This document shows positions 50,271 through 58,464 of a stretch of 64,000 nucleotides of DNA, in pieces. How positions within the stretch are numbered: position 1 is the stretch's first letter; each line of letters begins with the position of its first letter. The notes beneath the pieces were generated by a model. That model was given only the letters and a program-made list of their open reading frames with translations, searched no databases and was not told where the DNA came from. The stretch is from Listeria monocytogenes. GTDB lineage: Bacteria > Bacillota > Bacilli > Lactobacillales > Listeriaceae. A program made the translations under genes and the position numbers. The stretch is taken from assembly GCF_041765605.1 (NCBI RefSeq), contig NZ_CP168900.1, forward strand, positions 2,124,001 to 2,188,000, in the 5' to 3' direction.

Positions 50271-51167
50271 CTATTCTAAAATAAAAATATTAGCTGAAAA
50301 ATCACTTTTGGTGGAATCTAAATTAAAATTAATATATTGGTTATCTTTAACAATAAATGTACCAAAGAAAAATAGTTGACATAATTTATTAGGCTGGCTT
50401 AATCGAATTAATTTATTAAGTAGTATTTTTTTAGTTTTTAATCTGTTCTTATTAATTAAAAAAGTGGGTTTTCTTAATAAACCTTTTAGTGAACAGGCTG
50501 AATTAAATAAAAGAATATAATAATCTCCTTTATCTATAACTTTTGCTTCTGCATAGTAAATTTTAGGAGGTTTTAAAATATCATTTTCTGAGTCTAGATT
50601 TTGGAATAAATCATTAAATGAAATTACCTCTCCACCCTTTACTTTAATTATTAGTTTATTATTGTCCCAGTCATCTGAAAAATAATATGTTACTATTTTA
50701 GAGAGAGATTTAATTTGAGGTATTTCTGTTCTAATGTACTTTTCCCCACCATTACTCATAGTTTTTTTTCCATCCAGATTAATGTTAGGAGACGATGTTG
50801 AAGTATTTGTTGGTTTTTGCTCTGTGAATCCTTGATTAAGGTCAATATTTAAATTAAGAAAGTCTAAATCGGATAGTACGCGTGAGGAACCCTCCTCTGT
50901 CTCATTATAGAGTGCATTCTTTTTTGTTTTAATAGAACAATTATCTGAATGAGTTATACTTGCATCTGGTGACCTAAAGTAAGGAGATTTATTCCATTCT
51001 GATGATTTTTTAGTGAAATTTGCACATGTTAGTGGTACACTGCAAACTTCACTACATTGAAAAGCTTTAGAATCTGTTAGAATCCCTTCATGAAAATATT
51101 GATTTGCCTCTAATGCAGTAATATCATTTCTTTTAAGTTCTTTACTGTAAGCAGTCTCGTATGCCAT
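50271..51167 (-). CDS. uncharacterised protein with CoiA-like N-terminal Cys/His cluster
   Basis: 298 residues. The N-terminal ~75 hold AKAFQCSEVCSVPLTC-like cysteines (CSEVC, LTC) and YFRSPDASITHSDNC, a spacing resembling the zinc-binding domain of CoiA-type proteins. A long polar, Ser/Asn-rich linker follows, then a beta-rich C-terminal domain (about 140-298). Start ATG 51167 has GGAG 9 nt upstream; TTG 51182 is less likely. Lone gene between the resolvase promoter and the sigma-like gene. Function unknown; nucleic-acid binding is possible. Confidence 0.65.
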   Translation of the reverse strand: MAYETAYSKELKRNDITALEANQYFHEGILTDSKAFQCSEVCSVPLTCANFTKKSSEWNKSPYFRSPDASITHSDNCSIKTKKNALYNETEEGSSRVLSDLDFLNLNIDLNQGFTEQKPTNTSTSSPNINLDGKKTMSNGGEKYIRTEIPQIKSLSKIVTYYFSDDWDNNKLIIKVKGGEVISFNDLFQNLDSENDILKPPKIYYAEAKVIDKGDYYILLFNSACSLKGLLRKPTFLINKNRLKTKKILLNKLIRLSQPNKLCQLFFFGTFIVKDNQYINFNLDSTKSDFSANIFILE

Positions 51168-51653
51168 AGAATTATGCTCCAATCTTTATAAATTTCTGAC
51201 TAATTTTCCATCAATAAGTTAGCGCTTACAACCAAATCATTTTATGCATCTATACTAACAAAATCAGATTTATAAGTAAAATATATACTTATATTTATTT
51301 CAATAATTACACTCGTTTCAGATAGCATATGTAAATGAAATAATCTAGAGTTATCATTCTTTTATTTCATTTATATTTTTGCACACTTGCTAGTTACATA
51401 AAACTTTAAAAAGTTAGTTTTTCATGAATCTCAAAAAACACAAATGAAACACTGTAAAACATTGATGTATAATGATTTACAACGAATTTATCCCTTAAAT
51501 TCATTTACTTACAAATTCAAGCCTTTTAAGAAAAATTTATTCATAAAAAAAGCCCCAGCTAAAAATATAACTAGAGGTTTGATGCAAATATTACGGTTTA
51601 GAAATAACGGGGTGGGTAAGATTTTCAACAAGAAAAGAATGTTAAGGCTTCAC
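51168..51653. other. AT-rich intergenic region inside the element
   Basis: 486 bp with a candidate inverted repeat (ataagta / tacttat near 51270-51290) upstream of the Cys/His gene. A 105-codon plus-strand frame at 51444-51761 lacks a ribosome site and overlaps the next gene; I reject it. Confidence 0.5.
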
Positions 51654-52361
51654 TTATTCTTTATGTGTATTCATATAGTTCTCCTTAAAGTTAGCCATTT
51701 TTTTCTGAAGCCGCCTTTTCTTCTGCTGTATAATTTTTACTGGAACTCCATATTGTTTTGACAATTCACTGTTTGGCACATCATCACATATCTCTCGTAA
51801 CAATCGAATTTCTTTAGTTTTCAATTCCCCAGATTCAACCATAGAATCTATAATTCTTTTAACCATATCATAAGTTTCCATATTAGCTATAGATACCGAA
51901 GATGATGTATCAAATATTGCAAGAGAATTAAGATTAGTATCTTCCATTGGGAAGGTACTTCTTTTAAATCTATTTGGTTTATCATTTCCATTTTCCTTCT
52001 CACGTTTTATCTCTGATTCATTTTTTCTTCTATAGTTCATCTCTTCTAGTAATAGAATAGTCGTATCTCTCTTAGCGTTAGACACTATTCTATGGCGTAT
52101 CTGGTCACCAGAGTCATAGAAATAAACTTTAGTAGTTTTTTTTTCGTCAAGTATTACTTCTCTAAAAAAATGAATGTCCTTTCCGCACTTTAGAGCTTTA
52201 GAATACTCCTTATGCATAGAAAAAAATAACTGCCTATAGAAATGCCATTCTTGATTTTCATGTTCATATTCCATCCCTTGTGTTTTACTAGGAAACGACC
52301 TTGCAATATTACTTATGTCCTTATTCTCTATTGTGGCAATGCGAAATAGAATAAAATTCAA
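51654..52361 (-). CDS. putative transcriptional regulator with sigma region 4-like HTH
   Basis: At least 235 residues. The C-terminal LKTKEIRLLREICDDVPNSELSKQYGVPVKIIQQKKRR is a sigma-70 region 4-like helix-turn-helix; the N-terminal half is unrecognised, with a polar KRE-rich middle. The conventional TTG start at 52361 is 29 nt from the only good SD (AGGAGG, 52391-52396). The frame stays open to ATA 52382 and ATT 52385, which are 8 and 5 nt from that SD, so the real start is probably there. Similar to late-gene regulators of phages and elements. Confidence 0.6.
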   Translation of the reverse strand: MNFILFRIATIENKDISNIARSFPSKTQGMEYEHENQEWHFYRQLFFSMHKEYSKALKCGKDIHFFREVILDEKKTTKVYFYDSGDQIRHRIVSNAKRDTTILLLEEMNYRRKNESEIKREKENGNDKPNRFKRSTFPMEDTNLNSLAIFDTSSSVSIANMETYDMVKRIIDSMVESGELKTKEIRLLREICDDVPNSELSKQYGVPVKIIQQKKRRLQKKMANFKENYMNTHKE

Positions 52362-52380
52362 CTCTTGTTCTTTAGACTTT

Positions 52381-52913
52381 ATAATTAATTCCTCCTAAAA
52401 TATTTTTTTTGAAGCTTTTTAAGCTTATAATGTACATATTACTTATAGGTGGTTCTTTTAGTGGTATTAAATACACTTAAAAAATTTAAAATATTATTGA
52501 TAGTAGTTCAAATATAAGAAGTAAGTTAGTAATAAACATTACAACTAGAATGGAATTTACGCGCACGAAGTGCGTGGAATATTTCGATAGTTTGTAATGA
52601 TCGGTTAAGCTGATAAGCTTACGGCGGGTGAATTTGACGAGGAACGAAGTGACGAGATAAAGAGGGGCAAGGAGCCCCTTCACAGTTGGATAAATCAAAA
52701 AACATATACGATAGTTATTATTTACAATCTATACTAATATTATAGCATAAAACTACCCTTTTCTTAATTTCATTATCACTTGTAGGTGTTGACTTTCACT
52801 TACTCTCCCAACGGATTAGCTATACCACTGACTTCTATTCAATATCCAAATATACAATTTTCTTCTTACTTCATGATATTTTTGCTTATGTAATACTTCA
52901 ATTAGAAATCAAT
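52381..52913. other. gene-free region with GC-rich structured patch
   Basis: 533 bp. It contains the start region of the sigma-like gene, the oriT-like patch described separately, and an AT-rich stretch before the membrane-protein gene's 3' end. The 70-codon frame at 52486-52698 runs through the structured patch and is not credible as a gene. Confidence 0.6.
52556..52680. other. structured GC-rich patch, candidate oriT
   Basis: Within ~125 bp: hairpin cgcac-gaa-gtgcg (52562-52574), hairpin taagc/gctta (52606-52621), the octamer acgaagtg twice (52565 and 52644), tandem gacgag (52636, 52651) and a 6-bp GC hairpin aggggc/gcccct (52663-52679). Clustered hairpins plus short repeats in GC-rich DNA within an AT-rich element are typical of transfer or replication origins. 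No relaxase is encoded here. Confidence 0.4.
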
Positions 52914-53537
52914 TTAAGAATGAAACTTATATTCTAAAATTAATGAATCAATTTTCTTTTGTATCTCTTCAATCTCCCCACTTCTTTTATAGCTCTTTTC
53001 AATATTATCTGGTCCTTGTTTTAAATAACTCTTTATATCTTTTATTTGAATTTTCAATATTTCTATTTGATTGTTAATAATCTTATTCCCACCCTTAAAA
53101 TAAGGATCTGATAAATACCACGGTGCTTTAATCTCCTCTAAGCTTTGTTTGCTTTTTTTCAAACTAATTAATTCTGATTTCAAATTATCCTCATGTGTTG
53201 CAATATCAGTTTTATTTACAGAAGCAAAAAAGTTATCATCATAGTTCTCATTCTCAACCATACCTAAGTATGTCACATAAGCAGCAACAGAATCACGTGA
53301 ATTCTCTAACTCGTACACAGAACTAGAATAGGCGGGAAAGAACTTCTCTGAGTACCAAGAACCAGCCTCTGAATTACTCATACTTGGAAAGATCCAAATA
53401 CCAATAATAAGTATGCAAAGACTTAGTACTAGTTGTTTTATACTAAATTTAATAGTTCTATTTTTAAATATTTTATAAAGCAAATAAAGACTATAACTTA
53501 CAATAATAATACCTATACATGTCAAAATAAATACCAT
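52914..53537 (-). CDS. membrane protein of unknown function
   Basis: 207 residues: two N-terminal helices (about 2-21 and 32-50), then a helical, charged soluble domain with coiled-coil tendency (LKSELISLKKSKQSLEEIKAPWYLS; IEEIQKKIDSLI). The start ATG has AGGAG upstream inside the preceding HTH gene, 1 bp after its stop, so the two form one operon. Unknown; superinfection exclusion or a membrane toxin are possible. Confidence 0.65.
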   Translation of the reverse strand: MVFILTCIGIIIVSYSLYLLYKIFKNRTIKFSIKQLVLSLCILIIGIWIFPSMSNSEAGSWYSEKFFPAYSSSVYELENSRDSVAAYVTYLGMVENENYDDNFFASVNKTDIATHEDNLKSELISLKKSKQSLEEIKAPWYLSDPYFKGGNKIINNQIEILKIQIKDIKSYLKQGPDNIEKSYKRSGEIEEIQKKIDSLILEYKFHS

Positions 53538-53538
53538 T

Positions 53539-53769
53539 TTATAAACTCCTACTTTCTAAATTTTTTATAGTATACGATTTGTCAAAAAATAATATTTCTA
53601 CATCAGCCCTAAGTGCATTTGATATTGATCTCATAGTTTCCTTTTTAGGGTTCTTAATTTTACCATTCTCAATATAGTTAATTGTTCTTCTTGAAACTCC
53701 TGATTCCTCTGCTAGGCGATTCTGACTCCATCCTAGCTGTTTTCTTAATAATTTCATATTTGAATCCAT
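53539..53769 (-). CDS. small XRE-family HTH regulator
   Basis: 76-residue Cro/CI-type DNA-binding protein (LRKQLGWSQNRLAEESGVSRRTINYIENGKIKNP) close to the stand-alone YozG/Xre group. ATG with GGAGGG 6 nt upstream. Divergent from the larger repressor across an operator region and first gene of the operon with the membrane protein. Confidence 0.85.
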   Translation of the reverse strand: MDSNMKLLRKQLGWSQNRLAEESGVSRRTINYIENGKIKNPKKETMRSISNALRADVEILFFDKSYTIKNLESRSL

Positions 53770-53803
53770 ATAATCCCTCCTTAATTTAATTATAAGATAA
53801 TTA

Positions 53804-53863
53804 AACGTCTTTGTAAACTATAGGTTACAAAGACGTTGTGAAAAATGTAATCTTCAAGTTACA
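53804..53863. promoter_or_regulatory. two repressor operators TGTAA-N8-TTACA
   Basis: Site 1 at 53812-53829 sits within a 13-bp perfect inverted repeat (aacgtctttgtaa / ttacaaagacgtt, 53804-53837). Site 2 at 53846-53863 has the same halves and the same 8-nt spacer, 34 bp away. Both lie between the divergent HTH genes, with an extended -10 (TGCTATACT) near 53869-53877 for the plus-strand repressor. Confidence 0.75.
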
Positions 53864-53915
53864 CTTTATGCTATACTATTTCATAGATAAGTGAATAGAT
53901 AGGATGTGTACTGAA

Positions 53916-54530
53916 GTGTCTGATTTAGGGAAAGAATTATTGAATTTAAGAGTGAAACTTGGTTTATCCTTACGTGAAGCAAAAGAAAAAACTGGATTAA
54001 GTCATAATTACATACGAAAATTAGAATTAGGCTTTGATCCATCGACAAAAACTCCTATAGAGCCCTCAGTCGAAACATTGAAAAAAATTTCTCTAGGTTA
54101 TGGCATATCATTTGATAAATTAATGCAACTAGCTAACTATTCGTCTTCAATAGAAAAAAATGAAGTCATTGCAACAAAAGTTCCTATATATAAAACTCTG
54201 CATGACATGAAATCAAAAAAAGAAACAAATGATTTCCGACTTTATAAACAAGAACTTGTATCTAAGAATGCAATTTTAGTTGAAGTCTCTAATCCTTCTT
54301 TGAGTAAATTCAATTCCAACTCATTATTATTATTAGAGCCCTATGAAGATAGTTTTAAAGGTGAGTTAGTTTTATTAACAACTGATAGCAAAATTATAAT
54401 TGGGCATATAAATTTATTTAATGACAAAGAGCTACAACTTAAACCTATTGATTCAGAAAGTACTGTAACTATTAAGAAAGATTTAATAATGATTTGGAAA
54501 ATAGTAGAAGTAATTCAATTAATTAGTTAG
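53916..54530 (+). CDS. CI-like repressor with degenerate peptidase domain
   Basis: 204 residues: HTH (GKELLNLRVKLGLSLREAKEKTGLSHNYIRKLE) followed by a domain with the VPIYKTL entry motif and beta-rich fold of LexA/CI-type S24 domains. The catalytic GDSM is replaced (NPSLSKF) and no catalytic lysine is evident, so self-cleavage on DNA damage looks lost. The GTG at 53916 is 11 nt from AGGA; the ATG at 53904 abuts it. It reads toward attR and probably controls the divergent HTH-membrane operon. Confidence 0.75.
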   Translation: MSDLGKELLNLRVKLGLSLREAKEKTGLSHNYIRKLELGFDPSTKTPIEPSVETLKKISLGYGISFDKLMQLANYSSSIEKNEVIATKVPIYKTLHDMKSKKETNDFRLYKQELVSKNAILVEVSNPSLSKFNSNSLLLLEPYEDSFKGELVLLTTDSKIIIGHINLFNDKELQLKPIDSESTVTIKKDLIMIWKIVEVIQLIS

Positions 54531-54676
54531 TGTGAAAAAGCACATAAATAAATATTAATAACTAACTCATTTGACAAATTCTACCCCTCAATTTAATATA
54601 GTTTTATACTGCTAAATTAGCTCTTTTTGCCAAAACTATTGATATAATGTCAGTAAACTTCATTTTAAATAAAGCT

Positions 54677-54742
54677 TAGGTTGAGGGCCTAGTGGGGTAA
54701 AACCCGTGGAGGTTCAAGTCCTCTCGGCCGCATTAATAAAAA
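54677..54742 (+). repeat. attR direct repeat (66 bp)
   Basis: Second copy of the tRNA-Leu 3' part, from the anticodon stem to beyond the 3' end; upstream sequence is unrelated to tRNA, so this copy is not a functional gene. It keeps the original link to the downstream terminator. Confidence 0.95.
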
Positions 54743-54743
54743 A

Positions 54744-54772
54744 AATCCAAGGTTAGAATCTAACCTTGGATT
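54744..54772. terminator. original tRNA-Leu terminator, shared with LPXTG gene
   Basis: 13-bp stem aatccaaggttag / ctaaccttggatt, A-run before and T-run after; serves the convergent LPXTG gene and formerly the tRNA, from which the element has displaced it. Confidence 0.85.
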
Positions 54773-54782
54773 TTTTGTGCTC

Positions 54783-56471
54783 TCAATATCTTCTATAAAC
54801 GAGTAACCCGCTAGCTGCGACAATAAACAATCCTGTAAAAATTGTTGAGCTATTTGAACTATCGCCCGTTTGTGGTAGAGTGGTAATTTTTGTCGTTTCT
54901 CCACTTACCTTCACCACTGTACTTCCATTTGTTGAAGTCGGTTTTTTAGGTACCATTATTTTATTATCACTAAAAGTAATATTAATAGTTTTTTGAGGGT
55001 TAAATGGTATCGTTACGCGAATTTCTTTGGCTGATTTTTCATAACCCGGTGGTGCTGTTGCTTCCGTTATGACATAAGTTCCTGGTTGTAAGTTTTCAGC
55101 AAGTGCATAACCTTTACTATTTGTAGTTACTTTTTTTAATGTCGTTCCATCTGTTGACTTTACGTCGAAAACGGCATTTGCTAGACCTTTTTTATTCGCT
55201 TCATCTTGTTTAAAAATAGTAATTGATCCTGTTTTCTCAACGTTTTGAAAAGTGAGTTTGACAGGATTTGTATCGCCGTACGTGATAGTGAATGTTTTTG
55301 GTGTTGGGTTTTTCTGATAACCAAGAGGTGCTGTAACTTCGGTTGCTGTATATTTCCCTGGCGGCAGCCCTTCCGCAGTTCCTGTACCATTTTGATCAGT
55401 TGTTATTTTTGCTACTTCCGATTGAGAATTATCTTTAATCGTATAAACCGCTCCACTTAGCGCCTTATCTCCAGAAAGTTTTTGAATTTCCACTTTACCG
55501 TTCGTCGTTATTCCCGCATCCATATCAAAATTCTCACTTTTTAAATTAGGTACATTCACTGAAGCAATTCCTGTTTTATCTGGCTTGGAATTAAGTGTCG
55601 TATCATTGCCTTGATTTGCTTTCGAAAAAATAAAATCATTATCCGGTAAGGTGAATTTCACTTGGTAATCTCCTGGTAATACATCGGTGAACAAATACGA
55701 ACCGATATTATTGGTTGTCGTACTTTCTTTAAAGGCACCATCTTTCGTTAATAAATCCACCTTTACGCCCGGAGCAGGCTCTTCACTATCTTGCTGAATA
55801 CCATCACCATTAAAATCGTACCAAACAACATCGCCAATTTTTGCGCCATTTACATTAATATACAACTGAATGTCATCTAAAAAATTTCCGCTGGTAAGTG
55901 AGCCACTTGCTGTTGAAATAGGATTGAAAGTTAGCCTTGTGATAGTCTGTCCATCAGGCACTATATAATTCCCTTCAAAACTCCCCCACGTTTCTCCATC
56001 AGAAACTCGCGACACTTCGGTTTGACTTTCTGGTGAACCTATCAGCAAATCAGCCGTATCTACACCCATGCGACCCCGGTGTGAGAACTTCCAAGTTAAA
56101 TTGGAACCCGGGATTGTCCGAATATCTTGATAAACTGGGCCAATACCATCCGAGTTTAATTCAATAAAATTGTTTCCAGAAAAAGCAGGCACATTGTATC
56201 CATTACCATTTTGCCATACTTCAATATTTCCAGTTGGATTAGTTGTTCCCCATGCCTCTACACCTTTTTGATTAACCTGCCAAACATTTGTCGTACCAGC
56301 ATCTACACCATAATCCGCGATATCAACATCTTCAAAATCATTATTTTTAATGGCCCATTTTAATTGCCAACCATTTGGAGATGTTGGAGAAGCTTGCACT
56401 TTTTCAGAAGTGCTTCCAAAAATAAATAAGACAATTAGAATAAACAAACTACCTATTAATTTTTTTTGCAT
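54783..56471 (-). CDS. LPXTG cell-wall-anchored adhesin-like protein
   Basis: 562 residues. Signal peptide (about 1-27, ending VQASP), an N-terminal lectin/galactose-binding-like domain (about 28-205, NNDFEDVDIADYG...), an SdrD B-type domain (IGDVVWYDFNGDGIQQDSEEPAPGV near 210-315), two Cna B/SpaA-like domains (about 320-410 and 415-500), a Thr/Ser linker and LPQTGDSS near 530, a hydrophobic helix and the tail VYRRY for sortase A anchoring. No leucine-rich repeats, so not an internalin. Ligand unknown. Confidence 0.9.
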   Translation of the reverse strand: MQKKLIGSLFILIVLFIFGSTSEKVQASPTSPNGWQLKWAIKNNDFEDVDIADYGVDAGTTNVWQVNQKGVEAWGTTNPTGNIEVWQNGNGYNVPAFSGNNFIELNSDGIGPVYQDIRTIPGSNLTWKFSHRGRMGVDTADLLIGSPESQTEVSRVSDGETWGSFEGNYIVPDGQTITRLTFNPISTASGSLTSGNFLDDIQLYINVNGAKIGDVVWYDFNGDGIQQDSEEPAPGVKVDLLTKDGAFKESTTTNNIGSYLFTDVLPGDYQVKFTLPDNDFIFSKANQGNDTTLNSKPDKTGIASVNVPNLKSENFDMDAGITTNGKVEIQKLSGDKALSGAVYTIKDNSQSEVAKITTDQNGTGTAEGLPPGKYTATEVTAPLGYQKNPTPKTFTITYGDTNPVKLTFQNVEKTGSITIFKQDEANKKGLANAVFDVKSTDGTTLKKVTTNSKGYALAENLQPGTYVITEATAPPGYEKSAKEIRVTIPFNPQKTINITFSDNKIMVPKKPTSTNGSTVVKVSGETTKITTLPQTGDSSNSSTIFTGLFIVAASGLLVYRRY

Positions 56472-56533
56472 GCTTTCTCCCCCTTTTTCGCCCTAAACCT
56501 AACACCTTTAATTACCCGCAAAAAAACAAAAGA

Positions 56534-56561
56534 AAACAGCCAGTATAATAACTAGCTGTTT
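56534..56561 (-). terminator. terminator of the HTH-TPR regulator
   Basis: 11-bp stem aaacagccagt / actagctgttt (one mismatch) with a T-rich tail on the minus strand. Confidence 0.75.
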
Positions 56562-56567
56562 CTATGA

Positions 56568-57839
56568 TTATGACAAAATATCATAAGCCATTTTATATTT
56601 CGTTGATTTTGCGAAATGTTTACTCGCATGTTTTTTCACTCGGTCAATTAAAATTGGGTCATTCGAGTCATCAATTTTTTTCAATAATTTTATCATTTTT
56701 TCTTCGTAGCTAACTTGCTCGTTTTGATGATATAAAAGCAATGTTTCGGTATATTCTATAAAGAAATTAAGTTCCTTCACCCGCTCATCGACTTTATTCA
56801 TCAGTCCCATTAAGGAGGCCGCTTCGTCTACGAATCCTTTTTCTGCAAAAATAACCATTAGTTCCGTTATAACTAGATAGTCATTGTTATTGAAGCTCGT
56901 ATTCGTTGTCTCATAAGCCATTAATTCCTCATACAAACTTGCTATTTTCTCATTAAAAAGTGCTTCATTTCCCTCAATATTCTCAATTTCCGCCATTTTT
57001 AATTGAACGACAAAATAATAAATCTTTTTGGATTCTGGGTATTTCTCAAAATATCCCACAGCTTGCTCAAATCTGTTTTTTGCCTCTGCCATAAAACCAA
57101 TTTGAAAATAAATATAGCCATAAAAATAGAGTATCGCAACAATGCGTTCTTGCTCCTCATATTTAATCAACTCCAGCGCCTGCTTAATGTGCGCGAGTGC
57201 TGGCTCGTAGATACTTTGGCAAATATAATTGATGCAAATGCATACGTGGAAAACTACTTGAAAACCTTTATTTTCCGTTAAATCCACACACTTCTCCCAG
57301 TACTCGACTGCTAATTGATAATCACAAGTGGCATGGGAATGTTTTACAGCCTGACCATAATAATAATAAGACAGTAACTGCCGTGGGAACGATTCTTCCG
57401 CACGTTTTTTTGTGTTATTTAAATATTTGGCTTCGATTTCTTCTGCTTTAGAAAATTCCCAAGTCTTATAATAATAGGCTGTCTGCAAACAGTAAAAGCT
57501 AAGTTCAACAGCTGGCGATTCATGAAGTAAGTCCACATTTTCAGCTATACTATTTAATCGGCTTTCCATTTCTGCTGTATTGGAAAATACCAATAGTTCA
57601 AAAATCGCGTCCATTTCTTTTAGCAGCTCTTTGTTTGATTCTTCTTCACTTATCAACAGTATTTGTTCTGGTACTTCTAATCTTTTAGCAATATGGATTA
57701 ATGTTTCTAAGGAAGCAATTTTGATGCCATTTTCGATATTTGCGAGATACGGAACAGAAATAATTCCTTGGGCTACGTCTTTTAATGTTAACTGCTTCTC
57801 TTTACGAATATTTTTAATTCGCAAACCGATTAAGTTCAT
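56568..57839 (-). CDS. Rgg/PlcR-like HTH-TPR transcriptional regulator
   Basis: 423 residues: XRE HTH (RIKNIRKEKQLTLKDVAQGIISVPYLANIENG) in the first 65, then a helical TPR-like domain of about 350 residues (for example YYYGQAVKHSHATCDYQLAVEYWEKCVDL). This layout is that of the RRNPP/Rgg peptide-sensing group, though no signal peptide gene was found next to it. It lies directly upstream of the LPXTG gene on the same strand and may control it. Confidence 0.85.
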   Translation of the reverse strand: MNLIGLRIKNIRKEKQLTLKDVAQGIISVPYLANIENGIKIASLETLIHIAKRLEVPEQILLISEEESNKELLKEMDAIFELLVFSNTAEMESRLNSIAENVDLLHESPAVELSFYCLQTAYYYKTWEFSKAEEIEAKYLNNTKKRAEESFPRQLLSYYYYGQAVKHSHATCDYQLAVEYWEKCVDLTENKGFQVVFHVCICINYICQSIYEPALAHIKQALELIKYEEQERIVAILYFYGYIYFQIGFMAEAKNRFEQAVGYFEKYPESKKIYYFVVQLKMAEIENIEGNEALFNEKIASLYEELMAYETTNTSFNNNDYLVITELMVIFAEKGFVDEAASLMGLMNKVDERVKELNFFIEYTETLLLYHQNEQVSYEEKMIKLLKKIDDSNDPILIDRVKKHASKHFAKSTKYKMAYDILS

Positions 57840-58464
57840 GCTGTCACCGCCACTTTTTAAATTTCCCCTTTAATTATAAACATTTAATGATAGAAAACAA
57901 CTACTTATTTGCAACTAATTTATGGATTAAGTCCTTCTGCTTTTTCATCAATATATTTCTTTTTGTTTCGAAAAAGCGAGTTTCTTACTCTAGCTTTACA
58001 AACAAAACGTTTTAGACCAAAAAAGCCTTGTTTGCCTTTTGTTCTAAAACGCATAATTCACCTTTTTTCTTAGTGAAGCAAATAAAAACTTTCAGAGAAA
58101 TATCATCATTAATCTATTTGCTTTGTTTTGTCAGTATAAGTGAGTACAGGGAACTTCTCTAAAACCTATACGCCATCTAATACTGACACTTATTACTTTT
58201 TAGTTGCTCCCACAGGCAACTAATTCCGTCAATAAACAACAAGGCTTTTTGGATTCTTTCCCTTATCAAATCCAAAAAAAATTCATTATTCATTCCCTTT
58301 TAAAACCTGTTCTACGTAAAACGGAAACGTAGACTTTCATTTTAACATTCAAATGTAATTAAATGAAAAAAAGGAAACAATTGTCTATTTCATCTTTTTT
58401 AATCCTGTTTTTAAATAAGTTTTCCTAAAAAAGGGCGAAGATATTTAATATCTCCGCCTTTGGT
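57840..58464. other. long intergenic region with hairpins, possible sRNA
   Basis: 625 bp without a convincing frame. It holds an imperfect ~14-bp hairpin (cgttttaga...ttctaaaacg, 58008-58051), a short agttgc/gcaact stem near 58205-58222 and a TTTTTGGATT/AATCCAAAAA stem near 58238-58274. One or more small RNAs could be encoded here, but no full promoter-to-terminator unit was resolved. Confidence 0.4.

Noticed and set aside
51444-51761. 105-codon plus-strand frame inside the element
   Set aside because: No ribosome-binding site, low-complexity composition, and overlaps the 3' end of the sigma-like gene on the other strand.
52486-52698. 70-codon minus-strand frame
   Set aside because: Runs through the hairpin-rich oriT-like patch, has no ribosome site, and the structure of the DNA explains the region better.
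54677-54742. Second tRNA-Leu gene
   Set aside because: Only the 3' part from the anticodon stem is present; the 5' half is absent, so it is the attR repeat.
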